DNA of 64,000 nucleotides, taken from Actinomycetota bacterium. Its GTDB lineage: Bacteria > Actinomycetota > Nitriliruptoria > Nitriliruptorales > Nitriliruptoraceae. Position 1 is the stretch's first letter, and the number at the start of each line of letters is the position of its first letter. The stretch covers positions 1 through 64,000 of the forward strand of contig JAHWKY010000005.1 in NCBI GenBank assembly GCA_019347575.1, in the 5' to 3' direction. Below are positions 6,931 to 17,068 of this stretch, piece after piece. A model generated the notes under the pieces. That model did not search any database. It was given only the letters and a program-made list of their open reading frames with translations, and had not been told where the DNA came from. A program made the translations under genes and the position numbers.

Positions 6931-8010
6931 GTGGAGTTCCAGCTGACCGAGGAGCAGCGCCAGATCGCGGCGACCGTCCGGTCCGCGGTCGAGGGCGGGG
7001 CGCGGTCGCGACCGGCGTTCGAGAGCGATGGCGCGGCATCGGGCGGCGACGTCGACGCGTGGAAGATGCTCGCCACCAGCGGCCTGTTGGGCCTGGGGAT
7101 CGCCGAGGAGCTCGGCGGGTCCGGCGGCTCGCTGATCGACCAGACCCTTGTCGCGCACGAACTCGGGCGTGTCGTCAGCCCCGCCCCGTTCGTCTCCTCG
7201 GCGATGGTGGCCGGGGCAGTGGCGCAGCACCTGGGTGACGCGGCGCTCGGTACCGCCGTGACCAGCGGACGCGTCGTCGCGGTCGCGTTCGACCGTCCCG
7301 GCGACCGCCACCTCGACACGACCGGGGAGCGCGCGACCGTGTCGGGGCGCGCCCCCCTGGTGCTGGACGGTGCGGTCGCCGACGATCTGGTGCTGTCCGT
7401 GGGTGACGGCGACGCGGTCGCGCTCGTGCTCGTGGAAGCTGCCGTCGCGGAGGTGGCATCGCAGGCATCGCTGGACCGGGGCCGCGCCTTCGCGACCGTC
7501 GATCTCGATGCCACCCCGGTGCGCGTGCTCGCCTCCGGGGCGCCGGCACGGACAGCCATCGCCCGAGCGACCGACCTCGCCTGCGTCGGCTTCGCCTCCG
7601 AGGCTGCCGGCGTCGCCGAGCGCTGCCTCGAGCTGGCCACTCAGCACGCGAGCACACGGCGTCAGTTCGGGGAGGTCATCGGGATGTTCCAGGCGATCAA
7701 GCACAAGCTCGCCGATGGCCTCGTCCTGGTCGAGAACGCCAGGTCCGCGGTGCTGCTCGGGGCCTGGGCCGTAACCGACGACAGCCCCGATCGGGCGCTG
7801 GCGGTGGCTGCTGCCAAGGCCACGGCCACCGACAACGCGGTGCGCGTCGTCGCCGACGCGATGCAGGTCCACGGCGGCATCGCGATCACGTGGGAGCACG
7901 ACCTGCACCTGTACCTGCGTCGCGCCAAGACGCTGCAGAGGGTCTGGGGCGAGCCCACCGACCACCGCGACCGCATCGCCGCCGCCCTGCTGGCCGGCGC
8001 CCGCGGCTGA
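6931..8010 (+). CDS. Acyl-CoA dehydrogenase subunit, likely non-catalytic partner type
   Basis: A 359-residue acyl-CoA dehydrogenase homologue, start GTG, 9 nt after the ligase. TRRQFGEVIGMFQAIKHKLAD and VHGGIAITWEHDLHLYLRRA (each split here by family knowledge into the flavin-contact and C-terminal regions) are present. Neither a helix-G ER base nor the C-terminal YEG base is visible. In the alpha2beta2 ChsE (FadE26-27, FadE28-29) enzymes of cholesterol side-chain oxidation one subunit carries the base and the partner lacks it. The next gene would supply the catalytic subunit, so I infer a heteromer. Confidence 0.85.
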   Translation: MEFQLTEEQRQIAATVRSAVEGGARSRPAFESDGAASGGDVDAWKMLATSGLLGLGIAEELGGSGGSLIDQTLVAHELGRVVSPAPFVSSAMVAGAVAQHLGDAALGTAVTSGRVVAVAFDRPGDRHLDTTGERATVSGRAPLVLDGAVADDLVLSVGDGDAVALVLVEAAVAEVASQASLDRGRAFATVDLDATPVRVLASGAPARTAIARATDLACVGFASEAAGVAERCLELATQHASTRRQFGEVIGMFQAIKHKLADGLVLVENARSAVLLGAWAVTDDSPDRALAVAAAKATATDNAVRVVADAMQVHGGIAITWEHDLHLYLRRAKTLQRVWGEPTDHRDRIAAALLAGARG

Positions 8011-8020
8011 GGAGACACCT

Positions 8021-9247
8021 GTGCAGGCAGTGCTGGACCAGCGCGCGGCGGAGTTGGCCGCCGAGCTGTCGAGGTGGCTGGCGCAACGCCTCCCGGAGGG
8101 GTGGCGTCTGCCGCGCGCCCCGTCGGAGCGCATCGCGTGGCTCCGCGACTGGCAACGGCAGATGGCTGAAGCGCGCTGGGTCGCGATCCACTGGCCCGAG
8201 GAGCACGGGGGTCGGGGCGCGACCCTCGAGGAACAGGTCGCCTACCACGCGACCCTCGCGCGCCACCGCGCCCCGGGCCTGATCGGCAACACCGGGTTGA
8301 GCCTGTGCGGACCGACCATCCTCGTCCACGGCTCCGACGAGCAGCGCGAGCGCTTCCTGCCCCCGATGCTGCGGGGTGACGAGATCTGGTGCGAGGGGTT
8401 CTCCGAACCCGATGCCGGCTCCGACCTCGCGGGCCTGCGCACGCGAGGTGTAGTGGATGGCGACGAGCTGGTTGTCACCGGGCAGAAGATCTGGACCTCG
8501 CAGGCGACCATCGCCGACTGGATGTTCGCCCTCGTCCGCACCGACCCGGCCACCGCCCCCGGCGCCCACCCGGCGCCAGGCGCCCGGAAGCGCGAGGGCA
8601 TCTCGTTCGTGCTCATACCGATGGACGCGACTGGGCTCGACGTCCGACCCATCCTCCAGATCAGCGGAGACGCGGAGTTCTGCGAGGTGTTCCTCGACGA
8701 GGTCCGCATCCCGCTGACCCACGTCGTCGGCGCCCTGAACGAGGGCTGGCAGGTCGCGCGGACGACGCTGTCGCACGAGCGCTCGACCATCTTCGTCGCC
8801 GGGCAGATGCGCATGGCGCGTCAGATCGAGCGCATCGCCGCGCTGCTCGCCGCCTCGGTCGACCCGCTCACCGACGAGGCGCGTGCCGACCGCCACGAGC
8901 TACGGCAGCGCCTGGCCCAGGCCTGGATCGACGCGCAGCTCGCGATGGTCCACGGGGCGCGCACCTTCGGCCAGGTGGCGGCGGGGCGTGAGCCCGGGCC
9001 CGAGGCGGCGGTCCTCAAGCTCTTCGGGCAGGAGTCCGAGCAGCGGCTCTACGAGCTCGCGCTCGACATCCCCGGCGCCGCCGGGTTGCTCGACCATGGC
9101 GCCGACGACGCACCGGGCAACGGCCGCTGGGTCCTGGGCTACCTGCGAACACGCGCGTCCACGATCGGCGGCGGGACCAGCGAGATCCAGCGCAACATCC
9201 TCGCCGAGCGTGTCCTCGGCCTGCCACGCGACCCCTGGAACCCCTGA
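8021..9247 (+). CDS. Acyl-CoA dehydrogenase, probable catalytic subunit
   Basis: The 408-residue acyl-CoA dehydrogenase starts at a GTG after GGAGA. Flavin-site motifs are FSEPDAGSDLAGL and VTGQKIWTSQA. TTLSHERST carries the helix-G Glu expected of the base, and the C-terminus is IGGGTSEIQRNILAERVLG. It lies 10 nt after a smaller homologue lacking that Glu, which matches the paired-gene arrangement of heteromeric ChsE-type enzymes acting on bulky CoA esters. The gene ends the 5269-9247 operon and is followed by a hairpin. Confidence 0.88.
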   Translation: MQAVLDQRAAELAAELSRWLAQRLPEGWRLPRAPSERIAWLRDWQRQMAEARWVAIHWPEEHGGRGATLEEQVAYHATLARHRAPGLIGNTGLSLCGPTILVHGSDEQRERFLPPMLRGDEIWCEGFSEPDAGSDLAGLRTRGVVDGDELVVTGQKIWTSQATIADWMFALVRTDPATAPGAHPAPGARKREGISFVLIPMDATGLDVRPILQISGDAEFCEVFLDEVRIPLTHVVGALNEGWQVARTTLSHERSTIFVAGQMRMARQIERIAALLAASVDPLTDEARADRHELRQRLAQAWIDAQLAMVHGARTFGQVAAGREPGPEAAVLKLFGQESEQRLYELALDIPGAAGLLDHGADDAPGNGRWVLGYLRTRASTIGGGTSEIQRNILAERVLGLPRDPWNP

Positions 9248-9262
9248 CATCCCGTCCATGTA

Positions 9263-9296
9263 CCGGTCTGCTCGGTCATGTGACCGACAGGACCGG
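9263..9296. terminator. Long hairpin between convergent genes
   Basis: Two 16-nt arms (9263-9278 and 9281-9296) pair with three mismatches around a TG loop. The inner part CGGTCA/TGACCG is perfect. It lies between converging genes at 9247 and 9309 and has no T-tract, so termination is inferred from position and structure. Confidence 0.6.
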
Positions 9297-9308
9297 GACA
9301 CCGACGCG

Positions 9309-10763
9309 TCAGGCGGAGGTGGCGATCGCCAGCACGGAGGGGCGGTGGACCTTGCCGGTATCGGTGAGGGGCACCTCGTCGACCCGTATGAAGCGACGCG
9401 GGCACTCGTAGGGCTCGAGCCGATCGCGGCACCACGCCTCGAACTCGGCGTCGGCGACGTCCTCGTCGAGCTGGACGACCGCGACCGGGATCTCGCCCAG
9501 GCGTTCGTCGGGCACAGCGGTGACGGCGGCGCGAGCCACGGCGGCGTGGCTCTCGAGCGTCTCCTCGAGCAGCGCCGGCGCGATCTTGAAGCCGCCGCAG
9601 AGGATGAGGTCGTCGACCCGTCCCTCGATCCACACGAACCCGTCGGCGTCGATGCGGGCGAGGTCACCGGTGGCGAGCCAGCCGTCGCTGCCCTGCACGC
9701 CCCGCAGCCACAGCTCCCCCGGCTCGCCCGGAGGCAGCCCGCCGTCGTCGGGGTCGGCGCCTTCGCCGACGACCACCGCCTCGATCCCGGGGCGAGGCCG
9801 CCCCGCCGCCCCCGTCTTCGCGCTGAGGTGGTCACGCATGTCGGCGGGACTCCAGCCGATGACCTCGCCGCCGGCCTCGGTCTGGCCGTAGGACTGGATG
9901 ACCGGCACGCGGTAGCGCTCCTGGAACTGCTGCGCGAGGCGGACCGGGAGCGGAGCCGTGCCCGAGCGCACGTACCGCAGGCCCGCGAGCTGATCGCGGG
10001 GCACATCGGCGTCCAGGAGCATCCGGATCGTCGTCGGGGTCAGGCCCAGGGACGAGATGTCGTACTGCGCGACGAGCTCGGCCACCCTCAGGGCATCGAA
10101 CTTCTCGAGGAGCGCGATGCGGCGCCCCGTGGCCAGCGTGAGCAGCATCGGGAACAGTCCCGACAGGTGGTACAGCGGGAAACAGATCACGTTGACGTCG
10201 TCACGTCGTTGCGGTGGCCCGTCGGACGACCGCAGGGCTCGGATGCCACGGGCGAAGGTCGCGTGCAGGATGGGCACCGGCTTGGGGTCGCCCGACGTCC
10301 CCGACGTCATGAGCGTCGCCGCGAGCTCGGGGTGGGGTTCGAGCGCGGCGTCGCCCGAGAGCACCGTGAGCGGTCCGTTCCAGGTCGGGATCGACGCACC
10401 ACCGGGTAGCGCCGCGGGGCGACCGCTGGCGATCACGCGGCCGTGGCGCAGCAGATCAGCCCCGGTCCGATCGAACAGGCGGGGGGAGATCGGGGTCGCG
10501 CAGCGGCCGCTGAGCAGCGCGGCCAGGATCGCGACGATCGTGGTGGGGTGGTTGGTGGCGCGGATGATGACGCGGTCGCCCGGCTGGCTCGTCTCGCTGA
10601 GCACGCGGGCGGTCGCGGTCAGCGCCCCGCGCAGCTCGGCACCGGTGGTCCAGGCGTCGTCGAAGAGCAGGAGCGGGTGCTCATCGGCCTGCTCGAGGAC
10701 CGCATCGATGTGCCCGAGGTACGTCGGGCGAGGCGTCGCGCGGTCACGCGTGGTGGTGCCCAA
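9309..10763 (-). CDS. Short AMP-forming acyl-CoA ligase
   Basis: The 484-residue ANL ligase carries LMTSGTSGDPKPV near residue 150, YGQTEAGGEV, the hinge ATGDLARIDADGFVWIEGR, and the catalytic Lys in TDTGKVHRPS near the C-terminus. It is shorter than the other two ligases and not closely similar to them, so it probably takes another acid. The TTG start at 10763 is convincing because a perfect AGGAGG (10769-10774) sits five bases upstream. It stands alone on the minus strand, divergent from the dehydrogenase at 10874. Confidence 0.87.
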   Translation of the reverse strand: MGTTTRDRATPRPTYLGHIDAVLEQADEHPLLLFDDAWTTGAELRGALTATARVLSETSQPGDRVIIRATNHPTTIVAILAALLSGRCATPISPRLFDRTGADLLRHGRVIASGRPAALPGGASIPTWNGPLTVLSGDAALEPHPELAATLMTSGTSGDPKPVPILHATFARGIRALRSSDGPPQRRDDVNVICFPLYHLSGLFPMLLTLATGRRIALLEKFDALRVAELVAQYDISSLGLTPTTIRMLLDADVPRDQLAGLRYVRSGTAPLPVRLAQQFQERYRVPVIQSYGQTEAGGEVIGWSPADMRDHLSAKTGAAGRPRPGIEAVVVGEGADPDDGGLPPGEPGELWLRGVQGSDGWLATGDLARIDADGFVWIEGRVDDLILCGGFKIAPALLEETLESHAAVARAAVTAVPDERLGEIPVAVVQLDEDVADAEFEAWCRDRLEPYECPRRFIRVDEVPLTDTGKVHRPSVLAIATSA

Positions 10764-10873
10764 CCCGGCCTCCTGTCCAAACCGGCACCGCTGGATCCCC
10801 CGGCGCCAACCGTCTTAATCCATTATATGATATAGACGTTCGCGCTGTGACGGCAGGTGGAGGTTGAGAGACG
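10764..10873. promoter_or_regulatory. Divergent promoter region with an AT-rich island
   Basis: An AT-rich stretch at 10815-10834 (TTAATCCATTATATGATATA) stands out from the surrounding G+C-rich DNA between two divergent genes. It shares only AATC, TTATA and TATAG with the operator series, so I do not count it as a full site. Confidence 0.45.
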
Positions 10874-12028
10874 GTGACGCGCCACCCGATCTTCACCGAC
10901 GTGCACGACGCGCTCCGGCACACGGTCCGACGCTGGGTCGAGGACGAGCTCGCCCCGAACGTGGACGCGTGGGAGGACGCCAGCTACTTCCCCGACGAGG
11001 TTTTCCACCAGGCCGGCAAGCTCGGCTTGCTGGGCCTGCACTACGACGAGCGGTGGGGTGGCGGAGGCGGCGACCTGGCCTCCTCGGTGGTCTTCGTCGA
11101 GGAGGTCGCCAAGTGCGGGGCTGCCGCGCTGGCGATGGCGCTGTCGGTCCAGTCCGACATGGCGACACCCGCCCTAGCCGAGTACGGGACCGACGAGCAG
11201 CGCGACCGCTACCTGCGCCCGGCGATCGCTGGCGAGAAGATCGCCGCGATCGCGATCAGCGAGCCCGATGCCGGCTCCGACGTGGCGGGTATCCGCACGC
11301 GGGCGGTGCGTGACGGCGACGACTACGTCATCAACGGCACCAAGCTCTACATCACCAACGGTGCCCGGGCCGACTTCCTGACGCTGGTCGCCAAGACCGA
11401 TCCGGACGCCGGGACCGGTGGCGTCAGCCTCTTCCTTGTGGACACCGACCTCCCGGGTCTGCGGGTCTCACGGCGACTCCGCAAGCTGGGCATGCACTCG
11501 AGCGACACCGCGGAGATCGCCCTCGAGGACGTGCGCGTCCCCGCCGACCGGCTCATCGGGCTCGAGCCGGGGCTCGGGTTCCGTCAACTGATGCGACAGC
11601 TGCAGTACGAACGCATCGCGGGAGCCGCCGCGTGCATCGGGCACGCGGAGTGGATCCTCGCCGAGACCATCGCGTTCGCACGCACGCGGACGACGTTCGG
11701 CCGTGCCCTCAACCAGCACCAGGTGATCGCGCACAAGCTGGCGGATGCCGCCACCGAGCTCGAGGCGGCTCGCGCCCTCACGTACGACACGGTGTGGCGA
11801 CTGCAGGGCGGCGACTACCCGGTCGCGGGCATCTCGATGGCGAAGAAGTTCGCCGCCCAGGTCCAGAACCGGCTCGTGGACGCGTGCCTGCAGATCCACG
11901 GCGGGGCGGGCTACATGCACGAGTACCCGGTGAGTCGCGCCTTCCGCGACGCGCGTCTTCAGCGCATCGGTGGCGGCAGCGACGAGGTGATGAACGAGAT
12001 CATCGTCGAGTGGGGCGGCATCCGCTGA
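10874..12028 (+). CDS. Acyl-CoA dehydrogenase (long/branched-chain type)
   Basis: The 384-residue enzyme begins at a GTG after GAGAGACG. Flavin motifs ISEPDAGSDVAGI and INGTKLYITNGA, the helix-G Glu in LQYERIAG, TRTTFGRAL and the C-terminal YMHEYPVSRAFRD are all present. GGGSDEV replaces the YEGT motif, so the base is probably the helix-G Glu as in isovaleryl- and long-chain enzymes. Length and motifs are those of ordinary homotetrameric FadE proteins. It leads an operon with an SDR and paralogue 2 of the unknown family. Confidence 0.9.
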   Translation: MTRHPIFTDVHDALRHTVRRWVEDELAPNVDAWEDASYFPDEVFHQAGKLGLLGLHYDERWGGGGGDLASSVVFVEEVAKCGAAALAMALSVQSDMATPALAEYGTDEQRDRYLRPAIAGEKIAAIAISEPDAGSDVAGIRTRAVRDGDDYVINGTKLYITNGARADFLTLVAKTDPDAGTGGVSLFLVDTDLPGLRVSRRLRKLGMHSSDTAEIALEDVRVPADRLIGLEPGLGFRQLMRQLQYERIAGAAACIGHAEWILAETIAFARTRTTFGRALNQHQVIAHKLADAATELEAARALTYDTVWRLQGGDYPVAGISMAKKFAAQVQNRLVDACLQIHGGAGYMHEYPVSRAFRDARLQRIGGGSDEVMNEIIVEWGGIR

Positions 12029-12041
12029 GGGAGGCACGACG

Positions 12042-12842
12042 ATGGATCTGAGGATGCACGACACGGTCGCGCTGGTCACCGGTGCGAGTGCCGGGATGGG
12101 ACGTGCGTCGGTGCTCGCCCTCGCAGCCGAAGGTGCTCGCGTCGCCGTGGTGTCGCGGACCCCGGAGAAGCTCGCAGAGACCGCGCAGGAGGCGCGGTGG
12201 GCCGGGGCTCCGCAGGTGCACACGGTGGTCGCCGACCTCACCGACGCCGATGCGGCTGCCGCCGTCGTCGACGAGACGGTCGAGACGTTCGGCCGCATCG
12301 ACGTGCTCGTGAACACGGTCGGGCTGTGCGAGGTCGAGCGGGGCGGGATCCTGGCTCAGGACGACGGCTACTGGCAACGGGCGTTCGAGTCCGTGCTCCT
12401 CGTCGACGTGCGACTGTGCCGCCTCGTCGTCCCTCACCTGCGCGAGCAGGGAGGCGGCGCGATCGTGAACATCTCCGCGATGTCAGCCCGTCACTACCTG
12501 CCGGTCATGGCGCACTACTCGGCCATGAAGGCTGCGCTCGCGCACTTCACCAAGAACCTCGCCCGCGAGTTCGCTGCCGACCACATCCGCGCCAACGCGG
12601 TCATGCCCGGCATGATCGAGTCGGAGTCGGTGGCCGCAGCTCACGAGCAGCGCAAGGAGGAGCGCGGCTGGACCGATGAGGAGGTCTTCCGTGACGCGAT
12701 CGAGCGTTACCCCCTGGTGACGTTCGCGGACCGCTTCGGCCGACCCGACGAGGTGGGCGACCTCGTCGCGTTCCTCGCCTCGCCCCGCGCGAGCTACATC
12801 AACGGTGCCCTCGTCAACATCGACGGGGGCTCGATCTTCTGA
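12042..12842 (+). CDS. Short-chain dehydrogenase/reductase
   Basis: The 266-residue classical SDR has the NAD(P) motif TGASAGMG (13-20), a variant NTVG in place of NNAG, and the catalytic pair Y159 and K163 in HYSAMKAAL. The end, NGALVNIDGGSIF, matches the tetramerising tail of the family. It probably oxidises a hydroxyl or reduces a ketone on a CoA thioester of the pathway; the substrate cannot be read from the sequence. It lies 13 nt after the dehydrogenase. Confidence 0.88.
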   Translation: MDLRMHDTVALVTGASAGMGRASVLALAAEGARVAVVSRTPEKLAETAQEARWAGAPQVHTVVADLTDADAAAAVVDETVETFGRIDVLVNTVGLCEVERGGILAQDDGYWQRAFESVLLVDVRLCRLVVPHLREQGGGAIVNISAMSARHYLPVMAHYSAMKAALAHFTKNLAREFAADHIRANAVMPGMIESESVAAAHEQRKEERGWTDEEVFRDAIERYPLVTFADRFGRPDEVGDLVAFLASPRASYINGALVNIDGGSIF

Positions 12843-12865
12843 TGCGATGAGACGGAGGTACGACG

Positions 12866-13867
12866 GTGCACAAGGGACCCGGTGACTACGGCTTCACCCC
12901 GCTCCTCGACGAGTACCAGCCGCGGTTGTCCGAGCTGCGCCCTTGGGACGAGCGGCTGGGACTCAAGCAACAGGTCGTCTACCTCTACGGGGGCTTCCGC
13001 ACGGCCGAGGGGGTCCAGTACGCCGTCGAGCGCAAGTTCATCGGACCCATGACGGCGGGGTTGTGGATCATGAACGACGCCGAGGGGGGCCAGCGGCTGC
13101 TGCCCGGCTCCGTGCGCAGCACCCGCGGGGAGGTCCGACGCCACTTCGACGACGACGGGGTGAGCTACGCGGATCAGCTCATGGCCCGCCTCGGCGAGGA
13201 GCTCGCCCCCGTCGGCGAGCAGAGTCTGGATCTTCGCATCGACGACGGCTCTCTCGACTGGAGCGAGGGCGAGCTGCTCGGCCTCACCGGCCCGCTCGTC
13301 GGTCCCGGCCTACAGATCCACACCCCGATGCAGGATGAGGCGTTCTTCTACGTCAGCCAGCTCTACCGCGTCGAGGGCACCGCGATGGGGGAGGAGGTCG
13401 TCGGGTTCGTGTGGCTCGATCACGGCTACTGGCCGCACGGGCGGGACTGGAAGGAGTTCCGCATCTTCAAGGACCTGCAGATCGGCTGGGAGGTGTTCGC
13501 CAACGAACACGACGGCACGATCGAGTGGGGCCACCTGTGCCACGGTCGTCAGGGGTTCACGTTCGGGGCGATCCTGACCAAGGATGGCCTCGTCAGCCAC
13601 AGCACCGATGTGGACGTCGCCATGGACCTCGACGACGAGCACTTCGTCCCCCGCGCGACGTTCGTCTTCGGCGACGACACCTGGGAGTGGGAGGCCGATC
13701 CCAAGGGTCCGCTGCGCCAGTTCTCGACCGCGCGCTGGGGTGGCTACCGCGCCCAGGTGGGGCACACGCGACGGCGGGGCGACGACCGCGCCGTGGCCCA
13801 CGACTTCACCTGGCTGGAGTGCTTCGCCGACCGCATCCGCGAGGACGAGGTCCCCCCGGTCGGCTGA
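12866..13867 (+). CDS. Uncharacterised catabolic-cluster protein, paralogue 2 of 4
   Basis: The 333-residue soluble protein is collinear with the product at 34203 (shared YLYGGF, ERKFIGPMTAG, RSTRGEVRRHF, QLMARLGEELAP, DHGYWPHGRDWKE, TIEWGHLC, ARWGGYRAQ and the final WLECFADRIR). It resembles that copy more than the one at 2756. No cofactor motif or signal peptide is seen. The start is a GTG after a GGAGG sequence 23 nt downstream of the SDR. The recurrence of such a gene at the end of catabolic operons argues for a role in substrate handling, but the activity is unknown. Confidence 0.75.
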   Translation: MHKGPGDYGFTPLLDEYQPRLSELRPWDERLGLKQQVVYLYGGFRTAEGVQYAVERKFIGPMTAGLWIMNDAEGGQRLLPGSVRSTRGEVRRHFDDDGVSYADQLMARLGEELAPVGEQSLDLRIDDGSLDWSEGELLGLTGPLVGPGLQIHTPMQDEAFFYVSQLYRVEGTAMGEEVVGFVWLDHGYWPHGRDWKEFRIFKDLQIGWEVFANEHDGTIEWGHLCHGRQGFTFGAILTKDGLVSHSTDVDVAMDLDDEHFVPRATFVFGDDTWEWEADPKGPLRQFSTARWGGYRAQVGHTRRRGDDRAVAHDFTWLECFADRIREDEVPPVG

Positions 13868-13969
13868 GGGGAGCGCCGTGAACTTCGTCACCCGTTCCGA
13901 TTGGATATCCGACCGGATCGGGGGATGAAGTCGCATGGGTTCCGCGGGGGCGCCCCATCGTGCTGAGGC
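13868..13969. other. Convergent junction with a 16-codon frame
   Basis: A GTG at 13878 preceded by GGGGAGCGCC opens a 16-codon frame (begins MNFVTRSDWISD) ending at 13928. It looks like the start of a gene that was cut off, or chance. CCGAT/ATCGG arms flank GGATATCC inside it. No tandem repeat is present here, unlike at some other convergent junctions. Confidence 0.35.
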
Positions 13970-15557
<1,588 letters not shown>

Positions 15558-15565
<8 letters not shown>

Positions 15566-16208
15566 CGGTGCCCGCCTCCTCCTCCCGCGAGATGCCGAGC
15601 GTCGCGAGCAGATCCTCGTGGAGCTGGAACCACACGGTGTGGTAGGAATCGCAACGAACGCTGGTCAGCCACTGCTGCTCGTCGTCACGGAGCTTCGCCA
15701 GCGCCGCCTCGAACCGTGAGGCGTAGGCGCCGAAGCGGGGGAGCGCGGCCTCGAGGTCGGCCAGGACCGGGCTGACCCCACGGTGCAGCGCCTCCAGCCG
15801 GTCCACGATCGCAGCGTCGTAGTCAGCGTCGGTGTGGTCGTTGGGGACCTGCTCGCCGTCCTCCTCGCGGACCTGCCACGCGGAGCAGATCGCCAGCAGC
15901 GGCTCGTTGAGGACGAGGAAGCGGCGGTAGGCGTCCGCGACCGCGTCGCGCCCACCGGCGGCGTCGAGCTGGTCCGCGAGGAGTGCCTCGTGGTGAGAGC
16001 GGCCCTCGGGCGTGAGCATCCACCCGGCGATCGCCCCCTCGCGCTCGACGACCGATCCGGCGGCAGCGAGCGCGCGGAGGCGCTCGCCGATGGCGGACTC
16101 GTCAGCCTCCGCGAACTCGGCGACGCGCTCGAGCGGAGCGAGGCCGGTGCAGCGCAGGGCGTGCAGGGACAGCAGATCGAGGTCGGGGCGTTCGGTGGTG
16201 TCGGTCAC
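15558..16208 (-). CDS. PpdK-associated protein with winged-helix-like N-terminus
   Basis: The 216-residue protein begins with a helix-turn-helix-like segment (LSLHALRCTGLAPLERVAEF and IGERLRALAAAGSVV, about residues 13-53), followed by a helical domain rich in acidic and aromatic residues. It has no signal peptide. The GTG start follows GGAGG. It is translationally coupled to the PpdK-like gene. I infer a sensor or partner of that protein; a MarR-like DNA-binding role is possible but the recognition helix is not convincing. It is divergent from the SDR at 16318. Confidence 0.65.
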
Positions 16209-16260
16209 GAGCGGTCCTCCAGGCCCCTGAGCGTAGGCTGCGACGCGGTCTCCAGGATAA

Positions 16261-16280
16261 GCTAACTTAGTTGTACGATT
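16261..16280. promoter_or_regulatory. Operator-like dyad, site 3
   Basis: Read on the minus strand it is AATCGTACAACTAAGTTAGC, matching the series consensus AATCGT-N3-ACYWAGTTA. It contains TAAC and GTTA-like halves separated by three bases. It lies between the divergent PpdK partner (16208) and SDR (16318) genes. Confidence 0.5.
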
Positions 16281-16317
16281 CTAGCTGACGCGGTCGGACG
16301 AGAGCGGGGTCGAAGTC

Positions 16318-17067
16318 GTGGATCACAGCGGACACGTCGCGGTCGTCACCGGCGCCGCGCAGGGCATCGGCCGCGAGTACGCGCGGGCGCTCGCCGAGGA
16401 CGGGGCGCAGGTCGTCGTCGCCGACATCAACCGCGACGGTGCGTCCGAGACGGCGGAGCTGATAGACAAGGACGGCGGGACCGCTCTGGCCATCGCGGTG
16501 GACGTCAGCGACCGCGACAGCACCCTCGCGCTCGCCGAGCAGGTCCGCGACGCGTTCGGGGCGACCCACATCGTCGTCAACAACGCCGCCATCTACCACT
16601 CGATGCGGCTCGACCCGGTGCTCGAGGTCGACATCGACTACTGGCGGCGGATCTTCTCGGTCAACCTCGACGGGGCGCTGCTGGTCACCCAGGCGTTCGC
16701 CCCCCTCCTCATCGACGCCGGCTGGGGCCGGGTCGTCAACCAGACCTCGGTCGCCGCGTACGGACCGGCGGGCGCCTACAGCGCCAGCAAGCTCGCGCTG
16801 ATCAACCTGACCATCTCGCAGGCGGCGGAGCTCGGCCCGCGCGGGGTGACCGTCAACGCCATCGCGCCGGGACCCATCTTCACCGAGGCGACCGAGGTTA
16901 CGGTCCCCTCGGAGCGGCTCGAGCGCATGCTCGCCTCCGCCCCGATCAACAAGCGCGCCGAACCGCGCGACCTGGTCGGGGCGCTACGGTTCCTGTGCAG
17001 CGACGACGCGGCCTGGATCACCGGTCAGACCATCCTGGTCGACGGCGGCATCACGCGGCGGATCTGA
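16318..17067 (+). CDS. Short-chain dehydrogenase/reductase
   Basis: The 249-residue classical SDR has TGAAQGIG, NNAA, the catalytic Y154 and K158 in AYSASKLAL, and the tail ITGQTILVDGGITRRI. It starts at a GTG. Only one base separates its stop from the P450 start, so the two are co-translated or nearly so. A P450 hydroxylation followed by alcohol oxidation is the natural reading. The exact substrate is not visible. The dyad at 16261-16280 lies upstream. Confidence 0.88.
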   Translation: MDHSGHVAVVTGAAQGIGREYARALAEDGAQVVVADINRDGASETAELIDKDGGTALAIAVDVSDRDSTLALAEQVRDAFGATHIVVNNAAIYHSMRLDPVLEVDIDYWRRIFSVNLDGALLVTQAFAPLLIDAGWGRVVNQTSVAAYGPAGAYSASKLALINLTISQAAELGPRGVTVNAIAPGPIFTEATEVTVPSERLERMLASAPINKRAEPRDLVGALRFLCSDDAAWITGQTILVDGGITRRI

Positions 17068-17068
17068 C

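Noticed and set aside
5035-8133. A very long open frame on the minus strand opposite the ligase and dehydrogenase genes
   Set aside because: It is an antisense frame kept open by G+C-rich codon bias; its product is low-complexity Arg/Ala/Val-rich and the sense strand has clear enzymes.
10815-10834. An eighth member of the operator series
   Set aside because: It is AT-rich and shares only AATC and TATAG pieces; the conserved ACCTAGTT core is absent.
13878-13928. A 16-codon gene after paralogue 2
   Set aside because: It has a plausible ribosome-binding site but no recognisable product and converges on the PpdK gene; it is kept only as a note within the junction.
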